Shown piece by piece: positions 1 to 5,946 of a stretch of 54,589 nucleotides of DNA. The notes below the pieces were generated by a model. That model ran no database searches, had not been told where the DNA came from, and saw nothing but the letters and a program-made list of their open reading frames with translations. Within the stretch, counting starts at the first letter, position 1; the number at the start of each line of letters is the position of its first letter. This DNA is from a virus. The stretch lies in the IMG/VR virus record IMGVR_UViG_3300022752_000087, positions 1 through 54,589 of that record; one strand, written 5' to 3'. The position numbers and the translations under genes are program-made.

Positions 1-9
1 GTCGCCGTG

Positions 10-237
10 TCAGTAGCCGTCGCCGTAGCCGTAGCCGTAGCCGTAGCCGTTGCCGTTGCCGTTGCCGTAGCCGTTGCCGTAGCCGTAGCCGTAGCCGTTG
101 CCGTTGCCGTTGCCGTAGCCGTTGCCGTAGCCGTAGCCGTAGCCGTAGCCGTAGCCGTAGCCGTAGCCGTAGCCGTAGCCGTAGCGACCGCAGATCACAG
201 CGGCGCTGACCAGTCGCAGAGACCAGAGCGTGGTCAC
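10..237 (-). CDS. Tyr/Asn/Asp-Gly dipeptide-repeat protein, copy A
   Basis: This encodes about 75 residues. An 18-residue head (MTTLWSLRLVSAAVICGR) is followed by about 28 dipeptides of the form [Y/N/D]-G, ending in G-D-G-Y and a TGA stop. I chose the GTG at 237 because it forms a GTGA overlap with the stop of the upstream gene, has AAGG about 8 bases upstream, and gives a head the same length as copy B (1274-1510). An in-frame GTG at 243 is the alternative. The head is hydrophobic, with an Arg at position 8, and could be a weak signal or membrane segment; this is inference. The codons are monotonous: always XAC then GGC. I recognise no family and no function. Because the window starts 9 bases beyond the stop, the gene's far end may be affected by how the assembly was cut. 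Confidence 0.6.
   Translation of the reverse strand: MTTLWSLRLVSAAVICGRYGYGYGYGYGYGYGYGYGYGNGYGNGNGNGYGYGYGNGYGNGNGNGYGYGYGYGDGY
13..183. repeat. Degenerate hexanucleotide tandem repeat GTNGCC, copy A
   Basis: There are about 28 uninterrupted hexamers GT[A/T/C]GCC on the plus strand (XACGGC on the minus strand). Five positions are invariant and only the third varies among A, T and C; G is never seen. A higher-order pattern of units (runs of GTT, then GTA, GTT, GTA) occurs twice, suggesting block duplication. The array forms the repeat region of the minus-strand gene at 10-237. Confidence 0.95.
184..231. repeat. 48-bp direct repeat, left copy
   Basis: This block is identical, base for base, to 1457-1504. 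It encodes the shared head of the two repeat proteins on the minus strand and ends exactly where the hexamer arrays begin. Sequence on the other side is unrelated in the two copies. Confidence 0.95.
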
Positions 238-485
238 GGCCACGCCTTGCAGGGGATAGCGTAGATGAACGCTGCCTTATTGAGGATCACGTCGGAAGCG
301 GCGTCGAGGGCCGTGTTCTTTGTCGGGCCAGCTACAAGCTGGGCGAGTCCGTTCTCGGTGCCCCACTGCCGGATGATCCGTGCTCCGGACATGTGGATAT
401 ACTCGCCGTTGTCCTCCACTTTGGGGGCGTACCAGACGAAGCCGTTGGTACCGACGATGATGCAGGCTGTGTCGGGCAGTCCCAT
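234..485 (-). CDS. Small conserved phage protein with an IRQWGT motif
   Basis: This protein has 83 residues. It carries a central 'ARIIRQWGTENGLAQL' segment followed by 'GPTKNTALDAA', a pattern I associate with short phage and bacterial proteins of unknown function (typical form IRRWGT..GL...GPT..T.LDP). It sits in a translationally coupled series: its start follows the 485-667 gene directly, and its TGA overlaps the GTG start of the repeat protein. No catalytic motif, signal peptide or membrane segment is visible. Membership of that family is from memory and moderately sure; the role is unknown. Confidence 0.75.
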   Translation of the reverse strand: MGLPDTACIIVGTNGFVWYAPKVEDNGEYIHMSGARIIRQWGTENGLAQLVAGPTKNTALDAASDVILNKAAFIYAIPCKAWP

Positions 486-667
486 TAGATGTTCCCTTCG
501 TAGAGCTTGTGATCCGGGCCGAGAGTGACGACGGCGTTGCCACCGATCCTGTCCCTCGACCGCTTGGCCTCGGTCTTGTTGTTGAAGTAGACCACATCAC
601 CGAACTGATCCTTGATCAGCGGTCCCTTGCGGTATCGACGCAGTGCAAACAGGCGGGTATTTTCCAT
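485..667 (-). CDS. Small basic hypothetical protein
   Basis: This encodes 60 residues when started at the ATG that overlaps the upstream stop (TGATG); AGGAG lies about 8 bases before it. It is rich in Lys/Arg with a short beta-like segment near 'VVYFNNKTEAKRSRD'. No family is recognised. Tight coupling on both sides places it in the leftward early operon. Confidence 0.6.
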   Translation of the reverse strand: MENTRLFALRRYRKGPLIKDQFGDVVYFNNKTEAKRSRDRIGGNAVVTLGPDHKLYEGNI

Positions 668-1272
668 CACACGTTCTCCTCTTCGTCTTCATCTTCGTCG
701 ATCTCGAAAAGCCCATTGCTTTCAATGGCTTCCCATACTGCTTCGTCACTCGTCAGGTAGTTGTATTCCTCCTCCAGTCGTTGGTAGAGATCACGGCAGT
801 GATCCCTGATGATGGTTTGTGCGGTGCCTGCCAGCGTCTCGTACTCGGCGTCGAGAAGCTTATCCCAGCAGTCAGCGATGGCACTGCGCAGGTCGTCTCG
901 TGGTAGGACATGGGTAAACATGTCAGTGAACGTCAGGTCCACACTCACGGTGTTCTCGTGGACGTAGTGGTAGCTAGTCCGCTCGATCTTGAGGGTGAAG
1001 TCGCCGTTCATCTCAAGCAGTTTCGCCACCCACGGATATGTCTCGTTAAGTCCGTGGGCCTTGAGGAACAGGGTGTTGTCGTTGATGTAGCCGGTGAACG
1101 ACGCGCCGTCGCCTTGTGACCAAAAGCCAGAGAAGCGCATGTCCCGCACTTCGAGCCCCTTGGCTTTCATATCCTCACGGAAATCGCTGTAGGTGCAGTC
1201 CCACCAATCGATGTGTTCGACGTTGATATCACGGTACTTTTCAATGAGTTGAGCTTTGCGTTCGTCGTTCAT
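667..1272 (-). CDS. Hypothetical early phage protein with acidic tail
   Basis: This protein has 201 residues. The segment 'RFSGFWSQGDGASFTGYI' is highly reminiscent of a recurring hypothetical protein in tailed phages, but I know no function for it. The last dozen residues are almost entirely Asp/Glu, as in DNA-mimic or protein-partner tails; that reading is speculative. Its ribosome binding site GGAGGG is formed by the last codons of the upstream repeat gene (1274-1510), and its ATG lies 1 base past that gene's TGA, so translation of the two is probably coupled. Confidence 0.75.
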   Translation of the reverse strand: MNDERKAQLIEKYRDINVEHIDWWDCTYSDFREDMKAKGLEVRDMRFSGFWSQGDGASFTGYINDNTLFLKAHGLNETYPWVAKLLEMNGDFTLKIERTSYHYVHENTVSVDLTFTDMFTHVLPRDDLRSAIADCWDKLLDAEYETLAGTAQTIIRDHCRDLYQRLEEEYNYLTSDEAVWEAIESNGLFEIDEDEDEEENV

Positions 1273-1273
1273 A

Positions 1274-1510
1274 TCACCCTCCGCCGTCGCCGTCGCCGTT
1301 GCCGTCGCCGTAGCCGTTGCCGTAGCCGTAGCCGTTGCCGTTGCCGTAGCCGTAGCCGTAGCCGTAGCCGTAGCCGTCGCCGTCGCCGTAGCCGTAGCCG
1401 TCGCCGTAGCCGTAGCCGTCGCCGTCGCCGTAGCCGTCGCCGTAGCCGTAGCCGTAGCGACCGCAGATCACAGCGGCGCTGACCAGTCGCAGAGACCAGA
1501 GCGTAACCAT
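1274..1510 (-). CDS. Tyr/Asn/Asp-Gly dipeptide-repeat protein, copy B
   Basis: This protein has 78 residues: the head MVTLWSLRLVSAAVICGR, then about 29 [Y/D/N]-G dipeptides, ending D-G-G-G. Its start is the best supported of the repeat genes: GGAGG lies 5 bases before the ATG, and the ATG overlaps the stop region of the gene at 1512-1916. Compared with copy A the head differs at residue 2 only, and 48 bases upstream of the repeats are identical. Copy B uses Asp units in its second half and Asn units mainly near its C-terminus, a different order from copy A. The gene's last codons also build the ribosome binding site of the next gene. Function is unknown; the composition resembles low-complexity adhesive or phase-separating proteins, which is inference only. 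Confidence 0.75.
   Translation of the reverse strand: MVTLWSLRLVSAAVICGRYGYGYGDGYGDGDGYGYGDGYGYGDGDGYGYGYGYGYGNGNGYGYGNGYGDGNGDGDGGG
1283..1456. repeat. Degenerate hexanucleotide tandem repeat GTNGCC, copy B
   Basis: There are about 29 hexamers with the same rule as copy A: only the third base varies (A, T or C) and the other five bases never change. The order of unit types differs from copy A. Confidence 0.95.
1457..1504. repeat. 48-bp direct repeat, right copy
   Basis: Identical to 184-231. Together with the hexamer arrays this makes two direct repeats of about 220 bp flanking the three genes between 237 and 1272, so homologous recombination could delete or duplicate that segment. Confidence 0.95.
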
Positions 1511-1511
1511 A

Positions 1512-1916
1512 TCAACCTCCAATGCGGATCGCAGTTGCCACAGGGATGAGTTCATCCGGTAGGAGCTTCAGCTTGGCTGCCATGACCATGTGTTCAGGAT
1601 ATGGGCCGTGGTCTACGAGGAGTCTCATACCGGCGCAGTCCAACGGCACGGCAGGGCCGGGGTTCACATAACCCCTATGCCGGTTGGTAGTCCGGGTGGA
1701 CTTCTCGGTGTTGGCGAACCAGACACCCTTCCAGTTGGCGAAGAGCGGCCAGTGCTTGCCGTAGCTATACACCACATAGAGATCACCGACGTACTCACCC
1801 CACAGAGTAGACCCCTTGGGATGCCGGTGATTGGAGCCATTGTTGTGGAACGGGGTTAGGGATTGGACATACTGGCGAGCGTTCCAGCCAGAGGTACGTA
1901 CAGACTTCTCGGACAT
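1512..1916 (-). CDS. Hypothetical early phage protein
   Basis: This encodes 134 residues from the ATG at 1916, chosen because GGAGG lies 6 bases upstream; an ATG at 1928 lacks a comparable site. It is rich in aromatic residues (Trp, Tyr) in the middle ('DLYVVYSYGKHWPLFANWKG'). No conserved domain is recognised. It is followed at once by repeat protein copy B, whose ribosome binding site overlaps its last codons. Confidence 0.7.
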   Translation of the reverse strand: MSEKSVRTSGWNARQYVQSLTPFHNNGSNHRHPKGSTLWGEYVGDLYVVYSYGKHWPLFANWKGVWFANTEKSTRTTNRHRGYVNPGPAVPLDCAGMRLLVDHGPYPEHMVMAAKLKLLPDELIPVATAIRIGG

Positions 1917-2009
1917 TGCTGCCTCCATCGATGTTGGGTTGGGTTTGCCTGTCTCATCAGTGGTGGGCGGCGATCCACCAGACGGGATGTGAAGTCCCGT
2001 TTCGACTTG

Positions 2010-2273
2010 TTACGAGTGAAAACCAAAGTGGTCATCGTGCCAGACGGCACCGATCTGATAGCAGACGCCGCCATCAGCCTCGTCCTTGTAGGTGGCAATC
2101 AGTTCGGGGTTTCCGCAGTAGGTACCACCAGTGATCCGGACATAGCTGTAAGTCATGTTCCATGAGGTGAGGTAACCCAGCGCCTCATAGAAGCGCTGGG
2201 AACCAGTGATCTCACGGATTTGGTGGGTTGTGACGGCATCGAGAAACATGTCGATAGTGCGCTGTTCAGCCAT
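2010..2273 (-). CDS. Hypothetical early phage protein
   Basis: This encodes 87 residues from the ATG at 2273, which overlaps the TAA of the upstream gene (TAATG). No recognised domain; mixed alpha/beta composition. A gap of 93 bases separates its stop from the next gene. An overlapping ORF in another frame is a shadow. Confidence 0.65.
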   Translation of the reverse strand: MAEQRTIDMFLDAVTTHQIREITGSQRFYEALGYLTSWNMTYSYVRITGGTYCGNPELIATYKDEADGGVCYQIGAVWHDDHFGFHS

Positions 2274-2449
2274 TAGTCGATCCACTTCGTTTTGGTTTGG
2301 TTGAGGACACCGACAAGCCGTGTGCCACCGGTATCAGGGCCGATTTGGATACGGACAGCATCCAGAACATTGCGAGTTGTCAGGGGGATAGAGACCCGCT
2401 TAGCGGGTCCCTTCTCAAACACTGCGTAGACACTGGTGAGCTTGGCCAT
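2273..2449 (-). CDS. Small hypothetical protein
   Basis: This encodes 58 residues starting MAKLTSVYAVFEKGP. The start at 2449 is preceded by GGAGTAACGACA, a leader seen before several other early genes of this phage. Basic, no membrane segment, function unknown. Confidence 0.65.
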   Translation of the reverse strand: MAKLTSVYAVFEKGPAKRVSIPLTTRNVLDAVRIQIGPDTGGTRLVGVLNQTKTKWID

Positions 2450-2454
2450 TGTCG

Positions 2455-2670
2455 TTACTCCGTGAAGCCATAAGTGACGCCCCAAGCGTCAAGTTCGTCG
2501 AAGAGGTACCAGACAGGGTGGTCGTAGTACCAAGAGTTACCAAAGTACCGCAGAGCCTTCTCATGGAGCAGCACCTCGACAGGCTGGCTGTCCTGCCAAG
2601 TGATGGAGGTAACGAAGTCAGCGACAGGCTCCATGAGAGCGGCGAAAGAGTGAAGTGTAAGGTTGCTCAC
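2455..2670 (-). CDS. Small hypothetical protein
   Basis: This encodes 71 residues and overlaps the preceding gene by 4 bases (ATGA). It is rich in aromatic residues and acidic towards the C-terminus. No family recognised. Confidence 0.65.
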   Translation of the reverse strand: MSNLTLHSFAALMEPVADFVTSITWQDSQPVEVLLHEKALRYFGNSWYYDHPVWYLFDELDAWGVTYGFTE

Positions 2671-2942
2671 AGGCTCACCTCCACATTGAGGTTGTTATTA
2701 TACATGATATCGATGACGGTGTAGCCATGAGCCTTGAGAGTGTTGGCGTCCAAAGTAGACACAAAGCAGCCATCGAAGGGGCTTGTGGAGTCCACCACGA
2801 TGAACTCATGACCCACAGCGTAGTCATAGACAGCGTCGGAAGCTGACAGATAGTGACGGCGGCGAGGCACCACAGAGAGAGCCTTGGAGGGTACATACGT
2901 ACCCTTGAGATCAGCGAACGAGGTAAAAGTGGTCCGAGTCAT
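2667..2942 (-). CDS. First gene of the leftward early operon, hypothetical
   Basis: This encodes 91 residues from the ATG at 2942 (MTRTTFTSF). Three ATGs are clustered (2951, 2948, 2942); AAGGG lies directly before the first, so only the third has normal spacing. It is the first gene downstream of the minus-strand promoter in the control region and so is probably among the first phage proteins made. No domain is recognised. Confidence 0.65.
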   Translation of the reverse strand: MTRTTFTSFADLKGTYVPSKALSVVPRRRHYLSASDAVYDYAVGHEFIVVDSTSPFDGCFVSTLDANTLKAHGYTVIDIMYNNNLNVEVSL

Positions 2943-3364
2943 ACTCATCATCCCTTGTAAAGTTAAGTTATCTGGACATGGATTGCCCCGACCCCATGGT
3001 TTTGCCACGGGGCGGGATCGGCGTCAAGCGGCTCGTTGCTATTCAAACTTGACATGGAAATGTGTAAGGTTCGGAGTGAATAATCTAAAAAGATGGATTT
3101 TTAATCTAGAAAAGATATAACTTTACGCTCGGTAAGTGTTTGAAAAATAAGGAATGATATAAAAAATATATGTTTTTGGAGATAATGTCGCGTGAAAGGA
3201 GGTTGGGGAGGGTGTTAGGAAGTTTACACTGTATAGTTTCCGGGAAGGGGGTAACTCACTCTGATCGTTAATGACCCACGATTCTCTATATATTTTATAT
3301 TTTTTAGATTATTATAAACTATACCATACATACCAACCCCTTGGTTTCCCTACGTTTTTTCCTA

Positions 3365-3393
3365 ATTATACTGTCAAGTATGTAAAGTGTAAA
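3365..3393 (-). promoter_or_regulatory. Sigma70-like promoter of the leftward early operon
   Basis: On the minus strand TTTACA (3393-3388) is followed by a 17-base spacer and a perfect TATAAT (3370-3365). The -35 element coincides with the complement of a GTGTAAAG octamer. Transcription would start near 3358 with a leader of about 415 bases before the first gene. Confidence 0.6.
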
Positions 3394-3476
3394 GTTTGTA
3401 TAGTAATAACTAAACTAGCTTTTTTCGTCGAAAAAATTGTATTATTTGTTTAGAATCAGCGACTTAGCGATCTCGC

Positions 3477-3521
3477 TCGATATGGCAAAATCTGAACGCC
3501 CTTCGATATGACGTAATCTGA
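3477..3521. repeat. Imperfect direct repeat pair (possible operators or iterons)
   Basis: TCGATATGGCAAAATCTGA (3477-3495) and TCGATATGACGTAATCTGA (3503-3521) match at 16 of 19 positions with a 26-base period, between the two divergent promoters. The spacing and position suggest protein binding sites. Confidence 0.55.
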
Positions 3522-3574
3522 CACGTATATGGAAGATGTGTAAAGTATTGAAACTATACAAGCAAAATCGAAAC

Positions 3575-3602
3575 TTGACACGGGGCCGGAAATCGGCATA
3601 AT
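3575..3602 (+). promoter_or_regulatory. Sigma70-like promoter for the gene at 3650
   Basis: TTGACA (3575-3580), a 16-base spacer and CATAAT (3597-3602) form a near-consensus promoter about 40 bases upstream of the start codon at 3650. Confidence 0.7.
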
Positions 3603-3649
3603 GGAGGGGCCGGAAGCAAGGTGCCGACGGTTTTACTGGAGTAAGTCAA

Positions 3650-4003
3650 ATGGCTATCTTTGAAGGTTATGTGTCGCTTTTTGAGCGTAACGGTGCTGTG
3701 GAGATTCGCCGTGTTTCTAGCGGCGGCTATGCCGCCAGTGAGGTTTCCGATCTTATCACCGATTTGTTGGAATTGAAAAAACCGGTTTCCAAGTGGAGCC
3801 TCTGGGTCGATGGCATTGATGTGAAGGCAAGTGAGACCTATTCACCTGCTACTATGGCCAAGCTAGTCAAGGCCAACACTGTGGAATTGATTGCAGTGCG
3901 ACGGCGAGGGAGAAACGGCGGATTTATGGCTCCTGTTCTTAAGATTACCGCACCTAATGCGGCACCTAAGGCCGCACCGAACAAGGCCCGCCTCGGCCGA
4001 TAA
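3650..4003 (+). CDS. Monocistronic hypothetical protein with own promoter and terminator
   Basis: This protein has 117 residues. The start has GGAG nine bases upstream. The N-terminal 90 residues look like a compact alpha/beta fold; the C-terminus is a Lys/Arg/Pro/Ala-rich tail ('NAAPKAAPNKARLGR') that could contact nucleic acid. It is bracketed by a strong promoter and a strong intrinsic terminator, so it forms a single-gene transcription unit at the head of the rightward arm, typical of early host-takeover or moron-like genes. I recognise no family. Confidence 0.75.
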   Translation: MAIFEGYVSLFERNGAVEIRRVSSGGYAASEVSDLITDLLELKKPVSKWSLWVDGIDVKASETYSPATMAKLVKANTVELIAVRRRGRNGGFMAPVLKITAPNAAPKAAPNKARLGR

Positions 4004-4025
4004 TCGTTAAATATCAAATACTTAG

Positions 4026-4056
4026 CCCCCAAGGTTTCGGCCTTGGGGGTTTTTTT
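4026..4056 (+). terminator. Rho-independent terminator
   Basis: A perfect 9-bp stem CCCCCAAGG/CCTTGGGGG (4026-4034 and 4041-4049) with a 6-base loop is followed by seven T's. It ends the unit of the gene at 3650. Confidence 0.92.
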
Positions 4057-4148
4057 GTGCCCTGTTTACAGACACTTAGGAGGGGGGTACATGGACACGC
4101 GACGGCGACGGGGTGGGGGCATAAGGCAACCTCACAACCCAAGACCCC

Positions 4149-4177
4149 TTGACAGTAAGTACCCCTGTGTGTATGTA
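4149..4177 (+). promoter_or_regulatory. Possible promoter for the endonuclease VII-like gene
   Basis: A perfect TTGACA (4149-4154) is followed after 17 bases by TATGTA, a weak -10 element. It lies about 30 bases upstream of the start at 4207 and just after the terminator, so a promoter is expected here. Confidence 0.4.
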
Positions 4178-4206
4178 CTATTTACCCATACAGAAAGGGG
4201 GATATC

Positions 4207-4884
4207 ATGAAGTGTGATCTACCAATCGAGGACATCCGCCGAGCTTTTCGGTACGACCCGGAGACGGGGGTGATTCTCCGCGCGCCACATTGGAAGAAAG
4301 CTAGTGTCCGAGCCAATGGAGCGAAGTCTGGCGCATCGCTGAAGATCGGTGCGGTGCGAGTATCCGCACGTAGACTTGTCTGGGCGTTGACCACCGGGGT
4401 GTGGCCACCCACATTTCCGGGGTATATTAGGGTCCGCAACGGCGACCATCTGGACCTTCGGTGGGCGAACCTGTATTCGCGTGACGACGAGTCTCACTGC
4501 GCTCGCTGTGATGAGTTCAAGCCGGTCAGCGAGTTTCACTCCCGTGGTTTGACGAAGCGTGGGCTTCCACTGTACGCGGCCTATTGTAAACCATGCACTG
4601 TGCTTCGGCATCAGGAGCGACCAGACTACGCGCACCGGGCGAAAGCCAAGAAGTACGGACTTACCGAGCAGTGCTACGCCTCGATGCTGAAAGCGCAAGG
4701 CGATGTATGCGCAATCTGTAAAGCCCCTCCGGGTAAACGGCGTCTGGCCATAGATCACTGCCACACGACAGGGAAAGTCCGTGGGCTTCTATGTGGTCCA
4801 TGTAATGTTTCGCTAGGTTCATTCCGGGACAGCCCCCGTATCTTGTTGGAGGCTGCTAAGTATCTGATAAAACATCAACCTTGA
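4207..4884 (+). CDS. Endonuclease VII-like HNH nuclease with degenerate N-terminal HNH domain
   Basis: This protein has 225 residues, with AAAGGGGG before the ATG. Residues 160-215 carry the recombination endonuclease VII signature: zinc Cys pairs C168/C171 and C196/C199 around the D183-H-C-H186 catalytic centre. In T4 this enzyme resolves branched DNA before packaging; in many phages it is a free-standing homing-type nuclease. Residues 6-90 resemble an AP2/HNH_3-type module ('RLVWALTTGVWPP', 'VRNGDHLDLRWANL'), but the usual His residues before RLVWAL and in the IDH.NGD motif are missing, so this part is probably DNA-binding only. A second Cys set (C98/C101, C127/C130) sits between. The gene stands alone between a terminator and the tRNA. 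Confidence 0.85.
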   Translation: MKCDLPIEDIRRAFRYDPETGVILRAPHWKKASVRANGAKSGASLKIGAVRVSARRLVWALTTGVWPPTFPGYIRVRNGDHLDLRWANLYSRDDESHCARCDEFKPVSEFHSRGLTKRGLPLYAAYCKPCTVLRHQERPDYAHRAKAKKYGLTEQCYASMLKAQGDVCAICKAPPGKRRLAIDHCHTTGKVRGLLCGPCNVSLGSFRDSPRILLEAAKYLIKHQP

Positions 4885-4999
4885 AAAAATCCAAGACCCC
4901 AAAAACCAAAGTAGAACAAACATAGAACATATAAAGTTAGCACGCCCCAAAAAATTTTCCCGTTGAAAAACCAAACGTGTAAAGTTACACAACCCAGTC

Positions 5000-5074
5000 G
5001 CCGCAATAGCTCAGAGGTAGAGCAGACGATTTGTAATTGTCAGGTCGTGGGTTCGATCCCTACTTGCGGCACCA
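5000..5074 (+). tRNA. tRNA-Thr (anticodon UGU), CCA encoded
   Basis: A full cloverleaf is visible: acceptor GCCGCAA/TTGCGGC, D stem GCTC/GAGC, anticodon stem GACGA/TTGTC with loop TTTGTAA, T stem GTGGG/CCTAC with loop TTCGATC, and discriminator A plus encoded CCA. Anticodon TGT reads ACA/ACG Thr codons. It is the only tRNA I found and lies just upstream of the terminase genes. Confidence 0.93.
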
Positions 5075-5098
5075 CCTATCAAATGATACCCTCCCGGC

Positions 5099-5590
5099 AT
5101 GGACAGCCTCCCCCTTCACCTGACCAAGTGGACCGACCGCCTCGCGTTCGACGTAGCCCTGTGTCTGGAAGGTTCGGGCGAAAGCCTCGACGAGATCAAG
5201 GACCGGCACCGGATCGATGCCAACGACCTGCTGGCTTTCAACCAAGACAAGGTCTTCCTCAAGCGGGTGGAGCTATACCGCGAGGAGGTACGTGAGAAGG
5301 GACTGACGTTCCGACTCAAAGCGCGGGCGCAGGCGGAAGAACTCCTGACGACAAGTTATATGTTGATCCACGACCCGTCAGTGTCCCCCGCCGTCAAGGC
5401 CGACCTGATCAAGAGCACCGTGAAGTGGGCCGGTCTGGAGCCTAAGAACAACGAGGATACCTCCACCGCTGGCGGTGGGGTCAAGATCATGATCAACCTT
5501 GGGTCATCCCCATCCGATATGAAAGTGATCGACGCCACGTCTCGTATGATCACAGAGAGCGAGGACGACTCCGATGATCGAGGAGCATGA
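5099..5590 (+). CDS. terS: Terminase small subunit
   Basis: This protein has 163 residues and lies just ahead of the large terminase gene, separated by two tiny ORFs. Its architecture fits small terminases: an N-terminal helix-turn-helix-like segment ('SLDEIKDRHRIDANDLLAFN', residues 30-49), a helical oligomerisation core containing 'VKADLIKSTVKWAGLEPK', and an acidic C-terminal tail that would contact the large subunit. It recognises phage DNA for packaging. The ATG at 5099 has no obvious Shine-Dalgarno sequence, yet no better start is seen. Assignment rests on context and general pattern. Confidence 0.75.
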   Translation: MDSLPLHLTKWTDRLAFDVALCLEGSGESLDEIKDRHRIDANDLLAFNQDKVFLKRVELYREEVREKGLTFRLKARAQAEELLTTSYMLIHDPSVSPAVKADLIKSTVKWAGLEPKNNEDTSTAGGGVKIMINLGSSPSDMKVIDATSRMITESEDDSDDRGA

Positions 5591-5738
5591 TGGTTACAAG
5601 TGCTACCGGGTCCGGACAGCGCAGGCAGCCAAGCTCATCGAGGATCGGTTGACTGAAGCTAGTCAGTCGTTCAAGACCAAGATCAACATCTCCAGAAAGC
5701 GCGGGCGGGAGTTCTTCATACTCCTCTTGGACGCATGA
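5574..5738 (+). CDS. Tiny hypothetical protein between terminase genes
   Basis: This ORF has 54 residues (MIEEHDGYKCYRVRTAQAA...). It overlaps the end of the small terminase gene by 17 bases, with AGGA about 9 bases before the ATG, and stops just ahead of the next start. Basic and helical. Position and packing support a real gene; the family is unknown. Confidence 0.55.
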   Translation: MIEEHDGYKCYRVRTAQAAKLIEDRLTEASQSFKTKINISRKRGREFFILLLDA

Positions 5739-5739
5739 C

Positions 5740-5946
5740 ATGGTCTTCGATTGGGTCTCAGCGATGGTATATGAACCCGGTGATGAGCATCATTTCCACA
5801 TCGTACCAATTGGTGATCTGCGCGATCATGAGCCTGATCCTGACTGTTGGTGCAACCCCACCGAGGACGACGAAGACCCCGGTATCTGGGTCCATCATGC
5901 GATGGATAAGCGCGAAGAGCACGAACACGGTAGGATGAAACACTGA
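5740..5946 (+). CDS. Small His/Cys-containing phage protein
   Basis: This protein has 68 residues with the pattern 'HIVPIGDLRDHE...CWCNP...HHAMDKREEHE'. I recognise this layout (V-P-x-D-L-x-x-H, C-x-C-x-P, H-x-x-x-D-x-R-E) from small phage proteins next to terminase genes. The conserved His and Cys residues suggest metal binding, but no function is known to me. Its TGA overlaps the ATG of the large terminase gene. Confidence 0.7.
   Translation: MVFDWVSAMVYEPGDEHHFHIVPIGDLRDHEPDPDCWCNPTEDDEDPGIWVHHAMDKREEHEHGRMKH

Larger units (their letters stand above)
3009..3649. other. AT-rich divergent control region
   Basis: About 640 bases without a convincing gene, clearly more AT-rich than the rest of the genome, lie between the leftward and rightward transcription units. 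They contain a minus-strand sigma70-like promoter (3365-3393), a plus-strand one (3575-3602), two copies of the octamer GTGTAAAG (3387-3394, 3538-3545), the near-perfect palindrome TTTTTTCGTCGAAAAAA (3420-3436) and an imperfect direct repeat pair (3477-3521). At its left edge a hairpin (arms 2992-2999 and 3005-3012) lies in the leader of the leftward operon. It may also serve as a replication origin; that is inference. Confidence 0.7.

Noticed and set aside
7-264. Plus-strand ORFs of Val-Ala repeats (7-264 and 1256-1549)
   Set aside because: They are the antisense of the hexamer arrays; neither has a ribosome binding site, and they run against the coupled minus-strand genes, whose starts are well supported.
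13-1456. CRISPR array
   Set aside because: The repeats are contiguous hexamers without spacers; the Cas4-like exonuclease is a free phage nuclease with no other cas genes nearby.
10-1510. Diversity-generating retroelement acting on the arrays
   Set aside because: Asn, Tyr and Asp codons suggested adenine mutagenesis, but the second-position A never varies, there is no template repeat and no reverse transcriptase gene in the window.
3271-3453. 60-residue ORF in the AT-rich region
   Set aside because: Composition is what AT-rich DNA gives by chance (Tyr/Phe/Lys/Ile-rich), there is no ribosome binding site, and it overlaps predicted promoter elements.
5000-5074. tRNA as prophage attachment site
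   Set aside because: No integrase, excisionase or lysogeny repressor cluster was found and the tRNA is complete, so a lytic lifestyle is more likely.
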